DNA from: Draconibacterium aestuarii
GTDB taxonomy: Bacteria > Bacteroidota > Bacteroidia > Bacteroidales > Prolixibacteraceae
DNA: 50,697 bases
Direction of reading: 5' to 3'
NCBI GenBank assembly: GCA_026671195.1
Contig: JAPOHD010000057.1
Coordinates: 1-50,697 of the forward strand
Below, piece by piece: positions 35,553-47,600 of this stretch. Numbering within the stretch: position 1 is the first letter of the stretch; every line of letters begins with the position of its first letter. Under the pieces are notes generated by a model that saw nothing but the letters and a program-made list of their open reading frames with translations, was not told the DNA's origin and ran no database searches. A program made the position numbers and the translations under genes.

Positions 35553-35600
35553 ACCCGGGAATAAAATGAATCCTGATTAATAAAACAATTTCTGGTAGAA

Positions 35601-38291
35601 ATGAGCATTAATAAAATACGTATGAAATCAAAGGCAATCATATTCTGTCTGCTAATGCTGGGAATAGCAGATATTTCATTTGCCCAGGAAAATTCCAGAC
35701 AATCGCAACTCGAAGAAGTAATTGTGGTTTTTAAAACCCATTTCGATATTGGCTATACCGACTGGGCCGCAAATGTAAGTGATAAATATGCATCCGATAT
35801 GGTTGAGGGAGCCCTAAAAATTATTGACCAATCGAAAGAATTACCGGGAAATGAACAATTCCGCTGGACTGTTTCGGGATGGCCAATGAAAGAAATGCTC
35901 GCCAAATCTTCACCTGAAACAAAAGCGAGAATTGAGCAAGCCGTTGAGGATGGAAATTTCAGGATTCATTCCATGCCTTTTACTTTTGAAACAGAAGCCT
36001 GCGATTTGGAATCAATGGTGCGTTCGTTGTCTTATTCAACAAAAATTCATGAAGAAGCCGGATTGGCTCTTCCCATCGATGCCAAACAAACCGATGTCCC
36101 CGGACATTCATGGATATTGCCGACATTACTAAATAATGCCGGGATAAAATTTTTACATATTGGTTGTAATCCGGCCTCAAAATCGCCGGAAGTGCCTTTG
36201 CTGTTCTGGTGGGAAGGGCCGGATAAATCAAGGGTGATGACCATGTATTTTGGCCCATATTACGGAACTTCTTCTGCACCACCTGAAAACTGGCCATATA
36301 AAACCTGGATCGCAATTGTACATACCAACGATAATACAGGAGCTCCTTCATACGCTGAGTTTAAAGAAGCTCTGGAAGAAGTTAAGAGTAAAAATCCCGG
36401 GGCAAAAATCAGGACCGGAAGTATTGGTGATTTTTATACTTCGTTGATGAAAGAAAATCCTGATTTGCCTGTTGTTAAAGGAGATATGCCCGACACCTGG
36501 ATTCATGGCTACATGTCGATGCCGGGAGAAGTTAAAACAAGCAGAGCGCTTGGGAAAGATATTTTTAACCTCGAGGCATTAAATACTTTTGGTGAACTCT
36601 GGGGGATTTCTTCCAATAAAAAAACAGCGGAAATTATTGGAAATGCTACTGAAAATATTCATCTTTTCAACGAGCATACTTTTGGTTTGGCTATGAGCCA
36701 CGGACACGGCGGATATTGGGCATATAACGATGAGTATGAATATTTAAGGGCAAAAGGATTTTACGAACCCATTGAATTTTCGTGGAAAGAAAAGTCACAA
36801 CGTGTTGCTAATGCTGAAATGATGATAAAACCTGCCGTTCATCAAAAAATGAAAGACCTGGCAGCGGCTGTTCATGCTGAAGGCAAACGAATTGTAGTGT
36901 ATAATCCGCTGCCGTGGGAACGAAGCGGACTGGTAACCATACAAACGAACCACGAAATTAAAGGAAGTCTGAAGAATTTGCAGGATAACAATATTGTATC
37001 GTTTTCAAAAAATAAAAACATCATTCAGTTTTTTGCCAATAATGTTCCTGCAATGGGGTACACAACTTTTGTTCCTGTTGAAACTGAAGTAAAAACAAGA
37101 ACAGAAACTTTAAGTGCAAACGAAAAAACGGGCACCATCGAAAATGAGTTTTTCAGCATAACGATCGATAAGGAAACCGGTTCGGTAATATCTCTTATTG
37201 ATAAAAAATCGGGAAAAGAAGTCGTTAGCCGGAATTCTGAATGGAACTTTGGACAATATGTTTACGAACGGTTTAGTAAGGAAATAACCGACAAATATGC
37301 CCACGACTACATTAAAGCCGGGTGGCATTGGGCTTATGCCGAATTAGGACGGATTAACCTTACTGACAAGCCCTACAAAAAATTGTCGGGCAGCCAACCA
37401 AAAATTAATTTCAGAGAAGATGAAATATCTGTTTCGGCTGTTATGCATTTCGAACCAAAGAAAGAATTAAATCAAAAGTATTCAGTTCTGTTAACCTTGT
37501 ATAAAAATCAGCCTTTTGTTGAATTAATCTGGAGCATAAACGGAAAGCCGGCCGATGCATGGCCCGAGGCAGGATGGATCAGTTTTCCTTTCAATATCAA
37601 TAATCCGGAGTTTCTTTTAGGAAGAACCGGCGGTATTGTAAATCCGGCAGAAGATTTTATTAAGGGGTCTAATTTCGATTATTGCTTCCTGAATTCAGGA
37701 ATGGCACTTATTGATTCTGAAAATAAAGGATTCGGAATAATGTCGCCCGACGTTCCAGGAGTAAGTCTCGAACGTCCGGGACTGTGGAAATATTCAACCG
37801 ATTTTGTACCCCAAAAAGGGAATGTGTTTTTTAACCTTTACAACAACCAGTGGAGCACGAATTTTACCGAATGGATTGAGGGGTCATGGAATACAAGATT
37901 TTATCTCTGGAGCATTGACAACTATGATAATGAAAAATCGGTGATAACACCGTCTGAAGAATTTCGCAATCCTCTAATGGCTGAATTTACCGAAACTGAA
38001 GCAGGTGATTTACCAACGTATAAACAAGGAATAAGTATTTCGGAGAAAGGGATTTTTATCAGTGCCTTTAAAAAAGGCGAGGCCGGGAAAGAAGACTTGA
38101 TTCGGTTTTGGGAACAGGCCGGCAAAGATTCTAAATGCCAGGTTAAATTGCTTCAAAACTCAGTTTATCGCTGGGCACAGCCGGTTAATCTCAGGGGCGA
38201 AAAAGAAGGTGAAAAGACACCTGTAATAAACAATATGTTTGAATTCGATATAAAATCAAATCAACCTAAAACCTTTTTATTGATTGATTAA
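35601..38291 (+). CDS. GH38 alpha-mannosidase 1
   Basis: An 896-residue secreted protein with signal peptide ending SFAQ (residue 29). A second ATG at 35622 would also give a complete signal peptide. The GH38 zinc site shows as THFDIGYTD (H47, D49), with the nucleophile D165 in QTDVPGHSW and a distal His pair in [17 protein letters not shown]. Middle three-helix and C-terminal beta domains follow. GH38 enzymes are retaining, Zn-dependent alpha-mannosidases for N-glycan branches or mannans. It lies 48 bp after the sulfatase and its stop lies 16 bp before the isomerase ATG. It pairs with the longer GH38 at 44633. Confidence 0.92.
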   Translation: MSINKIRMKSKAIIFCLLMLGIADISFAQENSRQSQLEEVIVVFKTHFDIGYTDWAANVSDKYASDMVEGALKIIDQSKELPGNEQFRWTVSGWPMKEMLAKSSPETKARIEQAVEDGNFRIHSMPFTFETEACDLESMVRSLSYSTKIHEEAGLALPIDAKQTDVPGHSWILPTLLNNAGIKFLHIGCNPASKSPEVPLLFWWEGPDKSRVMTMYFGPYYGTSSAPPENWPYKTWIAIVHTNDNTGAPSYAEFKEALEEVKSKNPGAKIRTGSIGDFYTSLMKENPDLPVVKGDMPDTWIHGYMSMPGEVKTSRALGKDIFNLEALNTFGELWGISSNKKTAEIIGNATENIHLFNEHTFGLAMSHGHGGYWAYNDEYEYLRAKGFYEPIEFSWKEKSQRVANAEMMIKPAVHQKMKDLAAAVHAEGKRIVVYNPLPWERSGLVTIQTNHEIKGSLKNLQDNNIVSFSKNKNIIQFFANNVPAMGYTTFVPVETEVKTRTETLSANEKTGTIENEFFSITIDKETGSVISLIDKKSGKEVVSRNSEWNFGQYVYERFSKEITDKYAHDYIKAGWHWAYAELGRINLTDKPYKKLSGSQPKINFREDEISVSAVMHFEPKKELNQKYSVLLTLYKNQPFVELIWSINGKPADAWPEAGWISFPFNINNPEFLLGRTGGIVNPAEDFIKGSNFDYCFLNSGMALIDSENKGFGIMSPDVPGVSLERPGLWKYSTDFVPQKGNVFFNLYNNQWSTNFTEWIEGSWNTRFYLWSIDNYDNEKSVITPSEEFRNPLMAEFTETEAGDLPTYKQGISISEKGIFISAFKKGEAGKEDLIRFWEQAGKDSKCQVKLLQNSVYRWAQPVNLRGEKEGEKTPVINNMFEFDIKSNQPKTFLLID

Positions 38292-38307
38292 AAATAGTAT
38301 AGTGAAA

Positions 38308-40068
38308 ATGGAAATCAGAAAATCAAGCCAGTTTTTAATGCCGGCTCAAAAAGAAGAACAAGTTACCGGAGAATACGGATTGTACCCAACACATTCGCTT
38401 GGCGAAGGAAAAGTTAAGGTTGGATTTGAAAGTCTGGCTAAAGAAATTCAAAGCTCAAACACCATTATTATTGATGGTTATCAAGGTGTTTTGTACGAAA
38501 ACCTCAAAAATAATCTTGATAAATATTTCAAGGAAAACAGTATTTCTGCCAACTGGATTAACGTTACGGAATTTTTAAAAGCGGAAGCCGAAATCGATGA
38601 ATTGATAGCTCCTTTTTTAGGAGGCGACGATCCTATTTTTGGAAGAAGAACAACACTTGAACTTGCTGATTTTTTTCAGACTGAAAAATTAAAAAATGTT
38701 CGGTTAAATAAATCAGCTGATATCAACATTGTTTATGGTGTTGGCGCCAGCCTTACCGCAATTGAAGGAACTTTGGTTTATGTCGATCTTCCTAAAAATG
38801 AACTTCAGTTTCGTGCCCGGGCAAAATCGATTGTAAATATCGGTGCTTCGCAAGCCGATGAGATAAAACCTATGTACAAACGTTTTTATTTTGTCGATTG
38901 GATTGTACTGAATAAATTAAAACAACAATTATTGCCACAAATTGATGTAGTTGTGGATGAGCAGCGTCCTGACGAAATTACCTGGCTAAAAGGCGATGAT
39001 TTGCGTAAAGGATTGAGTGATATCAGTCGCAATGTATTCCGTGTGCGTCCATGGTTTGAGCCCGGAGCCTGGGGTGGACAGTGGAGTACGAAAAAAATTA
39101 AAGGCTTGAACAAAAATGTGCCAAACTATGCCTGGTCGTTCGAACTGATTGTTCCTGAAAACGGACTTGCATTCGAAAGTTCAGGCAATGTGGCCGAAGT
39201 TTCGTTCGATACAGTTATGTTTCAGGAAGGCGAAAATGTGTTGGGTGAAGCTTATCCTGAATATGGTGTGGAATTCCCAATCCGTTTCGATTTCCTCGAT
39301 ACTTTCGATGGAGGAAATCTTTCCATCCAGTGCCACCCACACAAGGACTACACAAAAAAGCATTTCAACGAGGACTTTACTCAGGAAGAAACTTATTACA
39401 TTCTGGATACAAAGGAAGATGCCGATGTTTATCTTGGTTTTCAGGACGACATTCAACCGGAAGAGTTTGAAGCAGCTTTAACCGAAAGTTTTAAACAGAA
39501 AAAGGAAGTTCAGATTGAGAAATATGTGCAAAAACACACCGCTGCAAAACACGATCTGTTTTTGATTCCTCCGGGAACGATACACGGATCAGGAATAAAT
39601 AATTTGGTGCTCGAAATTAGTTCTACTCCTTATATTTTTACCTTTAAAATGTACGATTGGCTGCGTGTGGATATGGATGGTAAACCGCGTCCGATAAATA
39701 TTGAGCGTGGAATGGAAAACCTCTGTTTCGACCGTAAAGGAGAATACGTTAAAGAGAAACTGATTTCGAAACCTGTTTCTCTTGAAAAAGGTGACGATTG
39801 GGAGCTGTTCCACCTGTCAACGCACGAAAAACATTTGTACGATGTTCATCGCTATCACTTTAACACTACCATTCAGGAGCAAACAAACAACAAGTGTCAC
39901 GTTCTGAGCCTGGTAGAGGGATCGAGCATAATTGTTGAAACTGAAAACGGAGCAAAACAACGCTTCAATTATGCCGAAACATTTGTGATTCCTGCCGCAG
40001 CTGGCTCGTATAAAATCACGAATGAATCGGGAGGAACAGCCATGGTTGTAAAGGCATTTGTAAAATAG
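38308..40068 (+). CDS. Class I mannose-6-phosphate isomerase with long N-terminal extension
   Basis: The 586-residue cytosolic enzyme converts mannose-6-phosphate to fructose-6-phosphate. The cupin metal site is visible: Q341 and H343 in [11 protein letters not shown], and H426 in PPGTIHGSG. The first ~250 residues (before [14 protein letters not shown]) are not part of classical PMI. They contain [13 protein letters not shown], which recalls the start of a nucleoside-kinase-like fold but without a clear P-loop. Such long forms are known in Bacteroidota. The ATG at 38308 starts MEIRKSS. An in-frame TTG at 38284 overlaps the upstream stop and is less likely. Its place among secreted mannosidases makes mannose the evident product of the operon. 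Confidence 0.9.
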   Translation: MEIRKSSQFLMPAQKEEQVTGEYGLYPTHSLGEGKVKVGFESLAKEIQSSNTIIIDGYQGVLYENLKNNLDKYFKENSISANWINVTEFLKAEAEIDELIAPFLGGDDPIFGRRTTLELADFFQTEKLKNVRLNKSADINIVYGVGASLTAIEGTLVYVDLPKNELQFRARAKSIVNIGASQADEIKPMYKRFYFVDWIVLNKLKQQLLPQIDVVVDEQRPDEITWLKGDDLRKGLSDISRNVFRVRPWFEPGAWGGQWSTKKIKGLNKNVPNYAWSFELIVPENGLAFESSGNVAEVSFDTVMFQEGENVLGEAYPEYGVEFPIRFDFLDTFDGGNLSIQCHPHKDYTKKHFNEDFTQEETYYILDTKEDADVYLGFQDDIQPEEFEAALTESFKQKKEVQIEKYVQKHTAAKHDLFLIPPGTIHGSGINNLVLEISSTPYIFTFKMYDWLRVDMDGKPRPINIERGMENLCFDRKGEYVKEKLISKPVSLEKGDDWELFHLSTHEKHLYDVHRYHFNTTIQEQTNNKCHVLSLVEGSSIIVETENGAKQRFNYAETFVIPAAAGSYKITNESGGTAMVVKAFVK

Positions 40069-40085
40069 TAAAGGTAAATTTTGTT

Positions 40086-41378
40086 ATGAATCGAATTGTA
40101 ATTTTGTTTTTTGTGGTTTTGGCAGCTTGTACGGGCAAGGATACTGGTAACCAGGAACTGGCAAATAAGATCCTTGCCGATGAAACTTTACAAAAGGTTG
40201 ACAGCATGGCACGCCAACTCATGAAAAATGGATTTTATGCAGGATCGGGCTATCAAATGGTTTGGTCGCGCGATCTCAACACGTTTATTGAAACCTCTTG
40301 CGAGGAATATGATAATGCAGTGATCCGCGAAAACCTGCTGATGTTTTTTAATTTTCAGATGGAAAACGGCGAGCTGCTGGATGGATATGTTCCGCGTGAG
40401 GCTTTTACATGGGGCGATCCGCATACTTACGAATCAGCAACAGCACCCGGTCATATCGGGTTTAAAAATACCGTTGAAACCGACCAGGAAACTTCGCTTG
40501 TGCAGGCAATTTACAAATACATTGTAAAAACCGGCGACAAGAGTATTTTGAATGAAACAGTAGCTGGCCAGACGGTTAAAGAAAGGATTAACCGTGCCAT
40601 TGATTACTTATACACTGAAAGGTACTCGGAGAAATACGGTTTAATAACGGGTGCTACCACTTTTGATTGGGGCGATGTACAGGTTGAAGGCGGCGAAGTG
40701 GTTGATGTGGATGAATTAACGCACTGGTGTGTTGATGTTTATGATAATGCAATGCTGGCGATTGCCCTGAATAATCTGACGGAATTAACAGAGGATTCCA
40801 ACGAAAAAAAACGTTTCGAATCTTTGCATTCAGAAATAGTGAAGAACACCCGAAAGTACTTGTGGGATACTGATAAAAGCAAGTTCATCCCGCATTTATA
40901 CATCGATGGTTCCCCGTTCCCTGAAGATTTTGATGAAAACGAAATTCACTATCACGGAGGTACTGCAGTGGCTATTGAGGCCGGTATTCTGAATAAAGAT
41001 GAGATAGCAACGGTGCTGGCACAGATGGTTAAAAATGTTGAACTATCCGGAGCTCCTTCAATCGGACTTACGCTTTATCCAACTTACCCCAGTGAAGTAT
41101 TGGCCGAGAACATTTCGGCGCCATACGAATATCAAAATGGTGGCGACTGGACCTGGTTTGGCGGGCGCATGATTCAGCAGTTAATCGAATACGGTTTTGT
41201 GGAAGAAGCATACCAACAGGTGCAGCCAATGTTTGAGCGTGTCGTCATAAACGATGGGTTTTACGAGTGGTATAAAATAGACGGTACATCAGCTGGATCG
41301 GGCGATTTTAAAGGGTCGGCAGGTGTTTTGGCAAAATCAATTGAAATGTTTTACGATTGGGCTAATTCAAACAAATAA
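40086..41378 (+). CDS. Six-hairpin glycosidase-like lipoprotein, paralogue 2
   Basis: A 430-residue lipoprotein (lipobox LAAC, C15), paralogous to 32714-34003 along its whole length. It keeps VWSRDLNTFIE (W60, R62, D63, at exactly the same positions), ETDQETS, ATTFDWGDVQ (D194) and QNGGDWTWFGGRM. A short insert after DWGDVQ (EGGEVVDVDELTHW) replaces the HCHPWGVYITDE of its sister, so substrate contacts may differ. Function is unknown; the same family guess applies. It is 17 bp after the isomerase gene and 4 bp before GH92-2. Confidence 0.75.
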   Translation: MNRIVILFFVVLAACTGKDTGNQELANKILADETLQKVDSMARQLMKNGFYAGSGYQMVWSRDLNTFIETSCEEYDNAVIRENLLMFFNFQMENGELLDGYVPREAFTWGDPHTYESATAPGHIGFKNTVETDQETSLVQAIYKYIVKTGDKSILNETVAGQTVKERINRAIDYLYTERYSEKYGLITGATTFDWGDVQVEGGEVVDVDELTHWCVDVYDNAMLAIALNNLTELTEDSNEKKRFESLHSEIVKNTRKYLWDTDKSKFIPHLYIDGSPFPEDFDENEIHYHGGTAVAIEAGILNKDEIATVLAQMVKNVELSGAPSIGLTLYPTYPSEVLAENISAPYEYQNGGDWTWFGGRMIQQLIEYGFVEEAYQQVQPMFERVVINDGFYEWYKIDGTSAGSGDFKGSAGVLAKSIEMFYDWANSNK

Positions 41379-41382
41379 AATC

Positions 41383-44300
41383 ATGAGAAAAATCTTTTTA
41401 TTTATCACCATTATCGGAGTGGTTTTTAGTTCATGCAGCACTGAGAATAAAGTGATCTGGCAGGTTGGAGAAAACGATAACAGTGGAGCCGAATTTGCAC
41501 TCTCTAATAATGAATATGCAGACTTTATTGAAAATGATTTTGGCTGGGAAGACAAATTCTTTTTGATTGGGACTTCTGATGAAAAAACCGACTGGCCTTA
41601 CATTATTCCTGGAACCAACGACACCTGGGGAGGAACCTGGGGAACGTCGGGGTGGCGATCAAGCACACTGAATGTATTGTTTGCAATCGATAAATTACCC
41701 AAAAAAGGTGATTGGAAACTTACGGTTGACATTCTGGATTGTAATCCTGAAGATTTACCGCTTTTTAAAGTTACCGTAAATGGAAAATCATGGAAATATA
41801 AAATTCCGGTTATAAATGAAAACAGTACCATCGATGGTGATATTCCTGCTAATTCCGAGTATTTGCTCGAAATTCCGCTTGCAAATGAACTGATGCATGC
41901 CGGTGGGAACATGGTGAGCATGACTACGTTAAGAGGTTCGTGGCTGAAATTTGATCTGCTAAAACTGGAAGGTCCTGGTAATGTTCGCTTAACACAAAAC
42001 AATGATGTTTACCTAAGAGACGTTGAGGTCGCTGCATACGAAATTGAAACGGAAAGCGGCACGGCTCAACCACTACTGGTTGATGTTGAACATTTGTCGG
42101 GGCAATCACAGTTAGATGTTGTTTTAGATGGGAAAACCATTTTTTCGGAAACGGTTGAAACCGGCAGATACACTTTTGAAGTTCCTATGCCTGCAGTTAA
42201 AACAACTACCAAAAGTAAATACACCGTTTCGGTTAATGGAAGAAAAATAAGCACCGGAAAGATCGAAAGAGCACCGCAAAAACTGATTACTCCGGCCCAA
42301 TATGTGGATACAAAAATAGGATCGGCGCATTCGCGTTGGATGATCGCACCCGGGCCGTGGATGCCATTTAGCATGGTAAAAATGAGCCCCGATAACCAAA
42401 ATAATGGTTGGCAAAGTGGCTACGATCCGATCTTTGAATCAGTAGGTTGTTTTTCGCATATCCACGAGTGGACCATGGGTGGTTTGGGAACAATGCCAAC
42501 CAATGGTCCGTTGCAAACAATAGTGGGCGATCAGGATGATCCGGATGCCGGCTACCGTTCGCAGATTGACAAAACAACCGAAGAAGCGCCACTGGGCTAT
42601 TACAAAGTTGATCTGACCGACTACGGTATTAAGGCCGAAGTAACCGGTACTACGCGCTGCGGTTTTCAACGCTACACTTTCCCGAAAGAAAGGGAAGGAT
42701 CGCGCGTTTTGCTTGATTTGGTAATTCCCACCGAATACAGGTATAATTCGCTTGAAGCTTATTTCAAAAAAACGGGAGAGAAAACCATTGAAGGATATAG
42801 TCACCAGCTGTCTCCAAATACATGGAGCGGAGGAATTTCGCAAGAGTATATCATTCATTTTGTGGCCGAATTCGACCAGCCCATTTCCGGTTTAAGCATT
42901 TGGACAGAGGAAGGAGTTCAGGAGAATACGGAAATCTTTCAGATAAAAAATGCAAAAGATGTTGGAGCCATTGTTGATTTCGATACGAAAGAAAATAATG
43001 TTGTTCAGCTTAGAACAGGAATATCGTATGTAAATATCGAAAATGCCCGTGAAAACCTGCAAAAGGAAGTAACAAATCCGTTTGGATGGGATTTTGATGC
43101 GGTGCGCAAAAACAATGTCGATACCTGGAACGATTTGCTTCAGCGTGTAAAAATTACAACCAATAACCGCATAGAAAAAGTACGTTTCTACAACAACGTT
43201 TACCGCTCGCTTTGTAGAAATACCTTCAGCGATATAAACGGCGAGTGGATAGATGCCGATGAAAACATCCAAAAAATGGAAGACCCAACATCACCGGCAC
43301 TGGGCTGCGATGCTTTTTGGAATACTTTCTGGAACCTCAACCAGTTTTGGAATTTGGTTACTCCGGAGTGGAGCAACCGCTGGGTAAATTCGCAACTGGC
43401 AATGTACGATGCCGGTGGTTGGCTGGCAAAAGGGCCTGCCGGTATGGAATACATCCCGGTAATGGTTGCCGAACACGAAATTCCGCTTATTGTTGCGGCT
43501 TACCAAATGGGTATTCGCGATTTCGATGTGGAAAAAGCATTCGAAGCAGTTACAAAAATGCAGATCACACCCGGGCAGGTTGTTGGCGGTGGCTATGCCG
43601 GAAACCGCGATCTAACTGCCTATATGAAATACAAATATGTTCCATACGATAAGGGGCGCTTTTCTAATTCGCTGGAATATTCATACGACGATTGGACCGT
43701 TTCTCAGTTTGCCAAGGCCCTGGGCAAAGAGGCTGACCACAAACGCTTTTTGGAACGTGGTTACTATTGGCGAAACATTATCGATACGGAAACAGGGTTT
43801 GCACGAATGAAGGATTCAAAAGGGGATTGGTTAGCCGATTTTGATGCCTACAAATCGGGTGCAAACAAACATTATGTTGAAGGCAATGCCTGGCAGCTTA
43901 CTTTCTTTGTGCCACAGGATGTGCCGGCACTGGCAGAAGCTATTGGCAAAGATCGTTTTGTAGAGCGTCTGGACTGGGGTTTTGAGGAAAGTGATAAAAC
44001 CCGTTACAACGGATTGAACGATCAATACTGGAACTATCCGGTTGTTCAGGGAAATCAGCAATCCATGCATTTTGCATTTCTGTTTAACTGGGTTGAAAAA
44101 CCCTGGTTAACACAAAAATGGAGCCGGTCGATTATTGAGCGCTATTATGGCAGCGGTGTAGCAAATGCATATTTGGGCGATGAGGATCAGGGCCAAATGA
44201 GTGCCTGGTTTGTAATGGTTTCCATGGGATTATTTCAAACCGACGGAGGTTGCAGCTCCGAACCTGTTTACGAGATCGGGAGCCCGCTTTACGAGAAGAT

Positions 44301-44517
44301 CGAAATTGATCTGGGGAGACAATTTGGACGGGGAGATAAGTTTATCATCGAAGCCAGAAACACCAGTCGTTTGAATAAATATGTTCAGTCGGCCAGATTA
44401 AATGGCAAGGATTTGAATGATTTTAAATTTCCTGCAAGCGAACTTTTAAAAGGAGGTAAACTTGAATTGGAAATGGGACCACAACCCAACAAAAAATGGG
44501 GCCTGGGGCAAAAATAA
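41383..44517 (+). CDS. GH92 alpha-mannosidase lipoprotein 2, with extra N-terminal domain
   Basis: A 1044-residue GH92 starting at ATG 41383 (4 bases after the previous stop), with lipobox FSSC (C18). Residues ~20-205 are an added beta-sandwich (GTSGWRSSTLNVLFAI, DWKLTVDILDC, FKVTVNGKSW), like the galactose-binding-type domains seen in rhamnogalacturonan-lyase relatives. GH92 marks follow: AQYVDTKIGSAHSRW, GCFSHIHEWTMGG, E833 in EGNAWQLTFF, and D933/D935 in LGDEDQGQMSAW. It is distinct from the first GH92: the linker and the 'MAPGPWMPF' region differ, so the linkage preference may differ. An earlier in-frame ATG (41323) would overlap the upstream gene and lacks a signal peptide. Confidence 0.94.
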   Translation: MRKIFLFITIIGVVFSSCSTENKVIWQVGENDNSGAEFALSNNEYADFIENDFGWEDKFFLIGTSDEKTDWPYIIPGTNDTWGGTWGTSGWRSSTLNVLFAIDKLPKKGDWKLTVDILDCNPEDLPLFKVTVNGKSWKYKIPVINENSTIDGDIPANSEYLLEIPLANELMHAGGNMVSMTTLRGSWLKFDLLKLEGPGNVRLTQNNDVYLRDVEVAAYEIETESGTAQPLLVDVEHLSGQSQLDVVLDGKTIFSETVETGRYTFEVPMPAVKTTTKSKYTVSVNGRKISTGKIERAPQKLITPAQYVDTKIGSAHSRWMIAPGPWMPFSMVKMSPDNQNNGWQSGYDPIFESVGCFSHIHEWTMGGLGTMPTNGPLQTIVGDQDDPDAGYRSQIDKTTEEAPLGYYKVDLTDYGIKAEVTGTTRCGFQRYTFPKEREGSRVLLDLVIPTEYRYNSLEAYFKKTGEKTIEGYSHQLSPNTWSGGISQEYIIHFVAEFDQPISGLSIWTEEGVQENTEIFQIKNAKDVGAIVDFDTKENNVVQLRTGISYVNIENARENLQKEVTNPFGWDFDAVRKNNVDTWNDLLQRVKITTNNRIEKVRFYNNVYRSLCRNTFSDINGEWIDADENIQKMEDPTSPALGCDAFWNTFWNLNQFWNLVTPEWSNRWVNSQLAMYDAGGWLAKGPAGMEYIPVMVAEHEIPLIVAAYQMGIRDFDVEKAFEAVTKMQITPGQVVGGGYAGNRDLTAYMKYKYVPYDKGRFSNSLEYSYDDWTVSQFAKALGKEADHKRFLERGYYWRNIIDTETGFARMKDSKGDWLADFDAYKSGANKHYVEGNAWQLTFFVPQDVPALAEAIGKDRFVERLDWGFEESDKTRYNGLNDQYWNYPVVQGNQQSMHFAFLFNWVEKPWLTQKWSRSIIERYYGSGVANAYLGDEDQGQMSAWFVMVSMGLFQTDGGCSSEPVYEIGSPLYEKIEIDLGRQFGRGDKFIIEARNTSRLNKYVQSARLNGKDLNDFKFPASELLKGGKLELEMGPQPNKKWGLGQK

Positions 44518-44632
44518 GTTAATATTTAAATAAACAGGAAATGGAATTCGTACAACAGAAAACAATTAAATACGAAACAACTATTATGAATGAATTTCAT
44601 TTCTAGCCATATAAACAAATAATTATTAGAAC

Positions 44633-47600
44633 ATGAAAACAAGATTATTAGTATGGCTCCTGATGCTTGCTTGTGGAAGTGCTTATTCCCAAGCATTAGA
44701 GTTCACTGAAACTCAGTTTGTGAATGGATTTTCTCAGGCAATTTCGGGAGATGATTTTAGTTACCATTCGTCGATATCTCAGGCAAAAGAAAGCCTGATG
44801 GCAAGAGCCACGAGTGGTTTTTCGACAATAGAATGGGAAACTTCTCCGGTTCCGGCAAAAGTGGATGAGGATTATGTAACTTTTGTATGGTTGGCCGGAT
44901 TAGGCTCCTCTCCGGGGAAAGCCAGGTTCGATTTATATATGAATGATAGCAAAGCATTCGAAATCTGGGCCGATGGATCTGACAGTTGGGTTCTTGACGG
45001 GAACAACAGATCAACCCTTTCTTTTCAGAAAGACATGATTGACCAGCATGGCGACCGCTTTGGATTTATGTTTTTGAAGATCCCGGCAAGTCAGGTAAAA
45101 ACCGGAGAGCCACTTCGGTTAAAAGTTGTTGGCGGAAAGTTTGATTTATCATCATGGTACATGACCTTCAAATTTCAAATGAAGTCGGGTTTTGATTTTA
45201 AAGCCTATCCTGCCATTGTTGAGAAAGACGGTGTTAAAAAACAATTGGGTTACGCCAATATCATTCATTTTGGAGGACCAACCAAAGCACAGGTTTACAT
45301 CAACAATAAATTGACCGCTGAACAGCAGGTGGATTTTGGCTACAACAATATGAATGTAGACCTGCCAGTAGTGAATAAATCAAAGACGGTGAATTATAGG
45401 CTTGTTATCGGCGATTTTGTTGAAAAAGGAAAAATTGTAGTAAATCCGGTTCGCGAGTGGCGCGTAAATTTTGTTCAGCATGTGCACACAGATATCGGTT
45501 ATACCCGTTCGCAAACCGATATTTTAGGAGAACACCTGCGATACATCGACTATGCTCTTGATTACTGCGATCTTACCGATGATTATCCTGATGATGCCAA
45601 ATTCAGATGGACATTGGAAGCCACCTGGCCGGTTAATGAATATTTACGTTCGCGTCCGGCCTCTCAAATCGAGCGTTTAAAAAAGCGTATTGAAGAGGGC
45701 CGTATTGAAATGACAGCCATGTATTTTAACTTTGATGAATTGCCTGATGAGCAAATATTGGCAGCATCACTTCAGCCCTTGAAGCGGATTTATGAGAATG
45801 GTATTGACACCAAACTGGCCATGCAGAATGATGTAAACGGTATTGGCTGGTGTTTTAGCGATTATTACCACGATTTGGGTATCAAATACCTGAATATGGG
45901 AACACATGGTCACCGGGCACTGATCTGTTTTGATAAACCAACCCTGTTCTGGTGGGAATCTCCTTCAGGCAAAAGAATGTTGGCGTATCGCGGCGAGCAT
46001 TATATGACCGGGAATACGGTGTTTAAAATTCATGCTGAGGATTTTTTAAAGTTTGAAGAAGAGCTGCTTTCTTACCTGGTTCGTTTAGAGGATCTGGGGT
46101 ATGAATATGATGTGATTTCGATTCAGCATTCGGGTTATCAAACCGACAATTCGCCACCTTCAATGCTTGCTTCAGAAATGATCAAACAATGGAACGACAA
46201 ATACAGCTGGCCAAAACTTAAAACGGCCTCTGCTACAGAGTTCTTTGAAGAAATGGAAGCAAAACATGGCGATGAATTCCAGGTGATTCGTGGCGCATGG
46301 CCTGATTGGTGGACCGACGGTTTTGGTGCTTCTGCTCGCGAAGTGGCGGCCACCAGAACAGCTCAAACCGATATTATAGCGAATGGTGCTGGTCTCAGCA
46401 TGGCAGTAATGCAGGGGTCTTCGTTACCGGAAGACATCGACAAACGTATTGAGGCCATTAACGATGCACTTTTGTTTTATACCGAGCATACTGTAGGTTA
46501 TCATGCAAGTATCGCAGAACCGTTCCATAAATACACCATGGAGCAGCGTGCCATTAAAGAGTCGTATGCCTGGGAAGCAGGGAGGCGTGCAAAAATGATT
46601 GGCGAAGAGACCATGGGACTGTTGCAAAGTCATGTTCAGCGAGGAAAAGAACCCTCAATACTGGTTTATAATACATTGACCTGGGATAGAAACGGTCTTC
46701 TCAGAGTTTATATAGACCACCAGATCTTACCACGTTACAAAAGCTTTAAAATTGTTGATGGAGATGGTAAGGAAGCTTTTGCTCAGCCTGTTGAGCGTCA
46801 CTCCGATGGAACGTATTGGGCCGTTTGGGTCGATGATGTCCCGGCATTTGGATATAAAAAGTACAAAATTGTAATCGACGAGACGAAACTTGCTGCGGAG
46901 TCCGTGGTTGAGCATACTCCTGTGAAAAGTATCGAAAATAAGTGGTACAAGGTTGATATTGATCAGGAAAAAGGAACAATTAAGGGCCTGTTTGATAAGG
47001 AGCTGAATAAGGAGCTGACTGATACGAAATCAGAATATCAGTTGGGCGAGTTTATTTACGAGTTATTAGGCGACCGTTCTCAAATGGAATCTTTCAAACT
47101 GGACAATTATACCCGCGAATCACTTGAAAAGGTAAGATTCGAATTATACGAGGAAGGGCCGGTTTGGAATACTGTGAGGTTTAAAGGCGATACAAAAGCA
47201 GCTAATACTGAAGGTGGATTTATATTTGAGATCAGGCTTTTTAACACTGCCAAAAGAATCGACCTGCACTATTTTATCAATAAAAAAATGGTAACAGATC
47301 CGGAAGGTATTTATATCGCTTTCCCGTTTGAAATGGAAAATGGCCAGTTGTCGTTCGATGTTCAGGGCGGAGAAGTGAGGGCCGGAATCGATCAGATTCC
47401 AGGATCCACTGCCGATTGGAATGTGGTTCAGAATTATGCTCGTTTGGGAAATGCTGACGCACAAATTCTGTTGAGCTCAAACGAAATACCTTTGATGCAG
47501 TTTGGTGGAATAAATACCGGACGATATGAGGCAGGAGCAACTCCGGAAACCAACCATATTTTCGGTTGGCCAATGAACAATTACTGGACCACCAACTTTA

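Noticed and set aside
38284-38307. Upstream TTG start for the mannose-6-phosphate isomerase
   Set aside because: It overlaps the preceding stop codon, and an ATG with normal spacing exists at 38308.
41323-41382. Upstream ATG start for the second GH92
   Set aside because: It lies inside the preceding gene and would hide the lipoprotein signal that starts at 41383.
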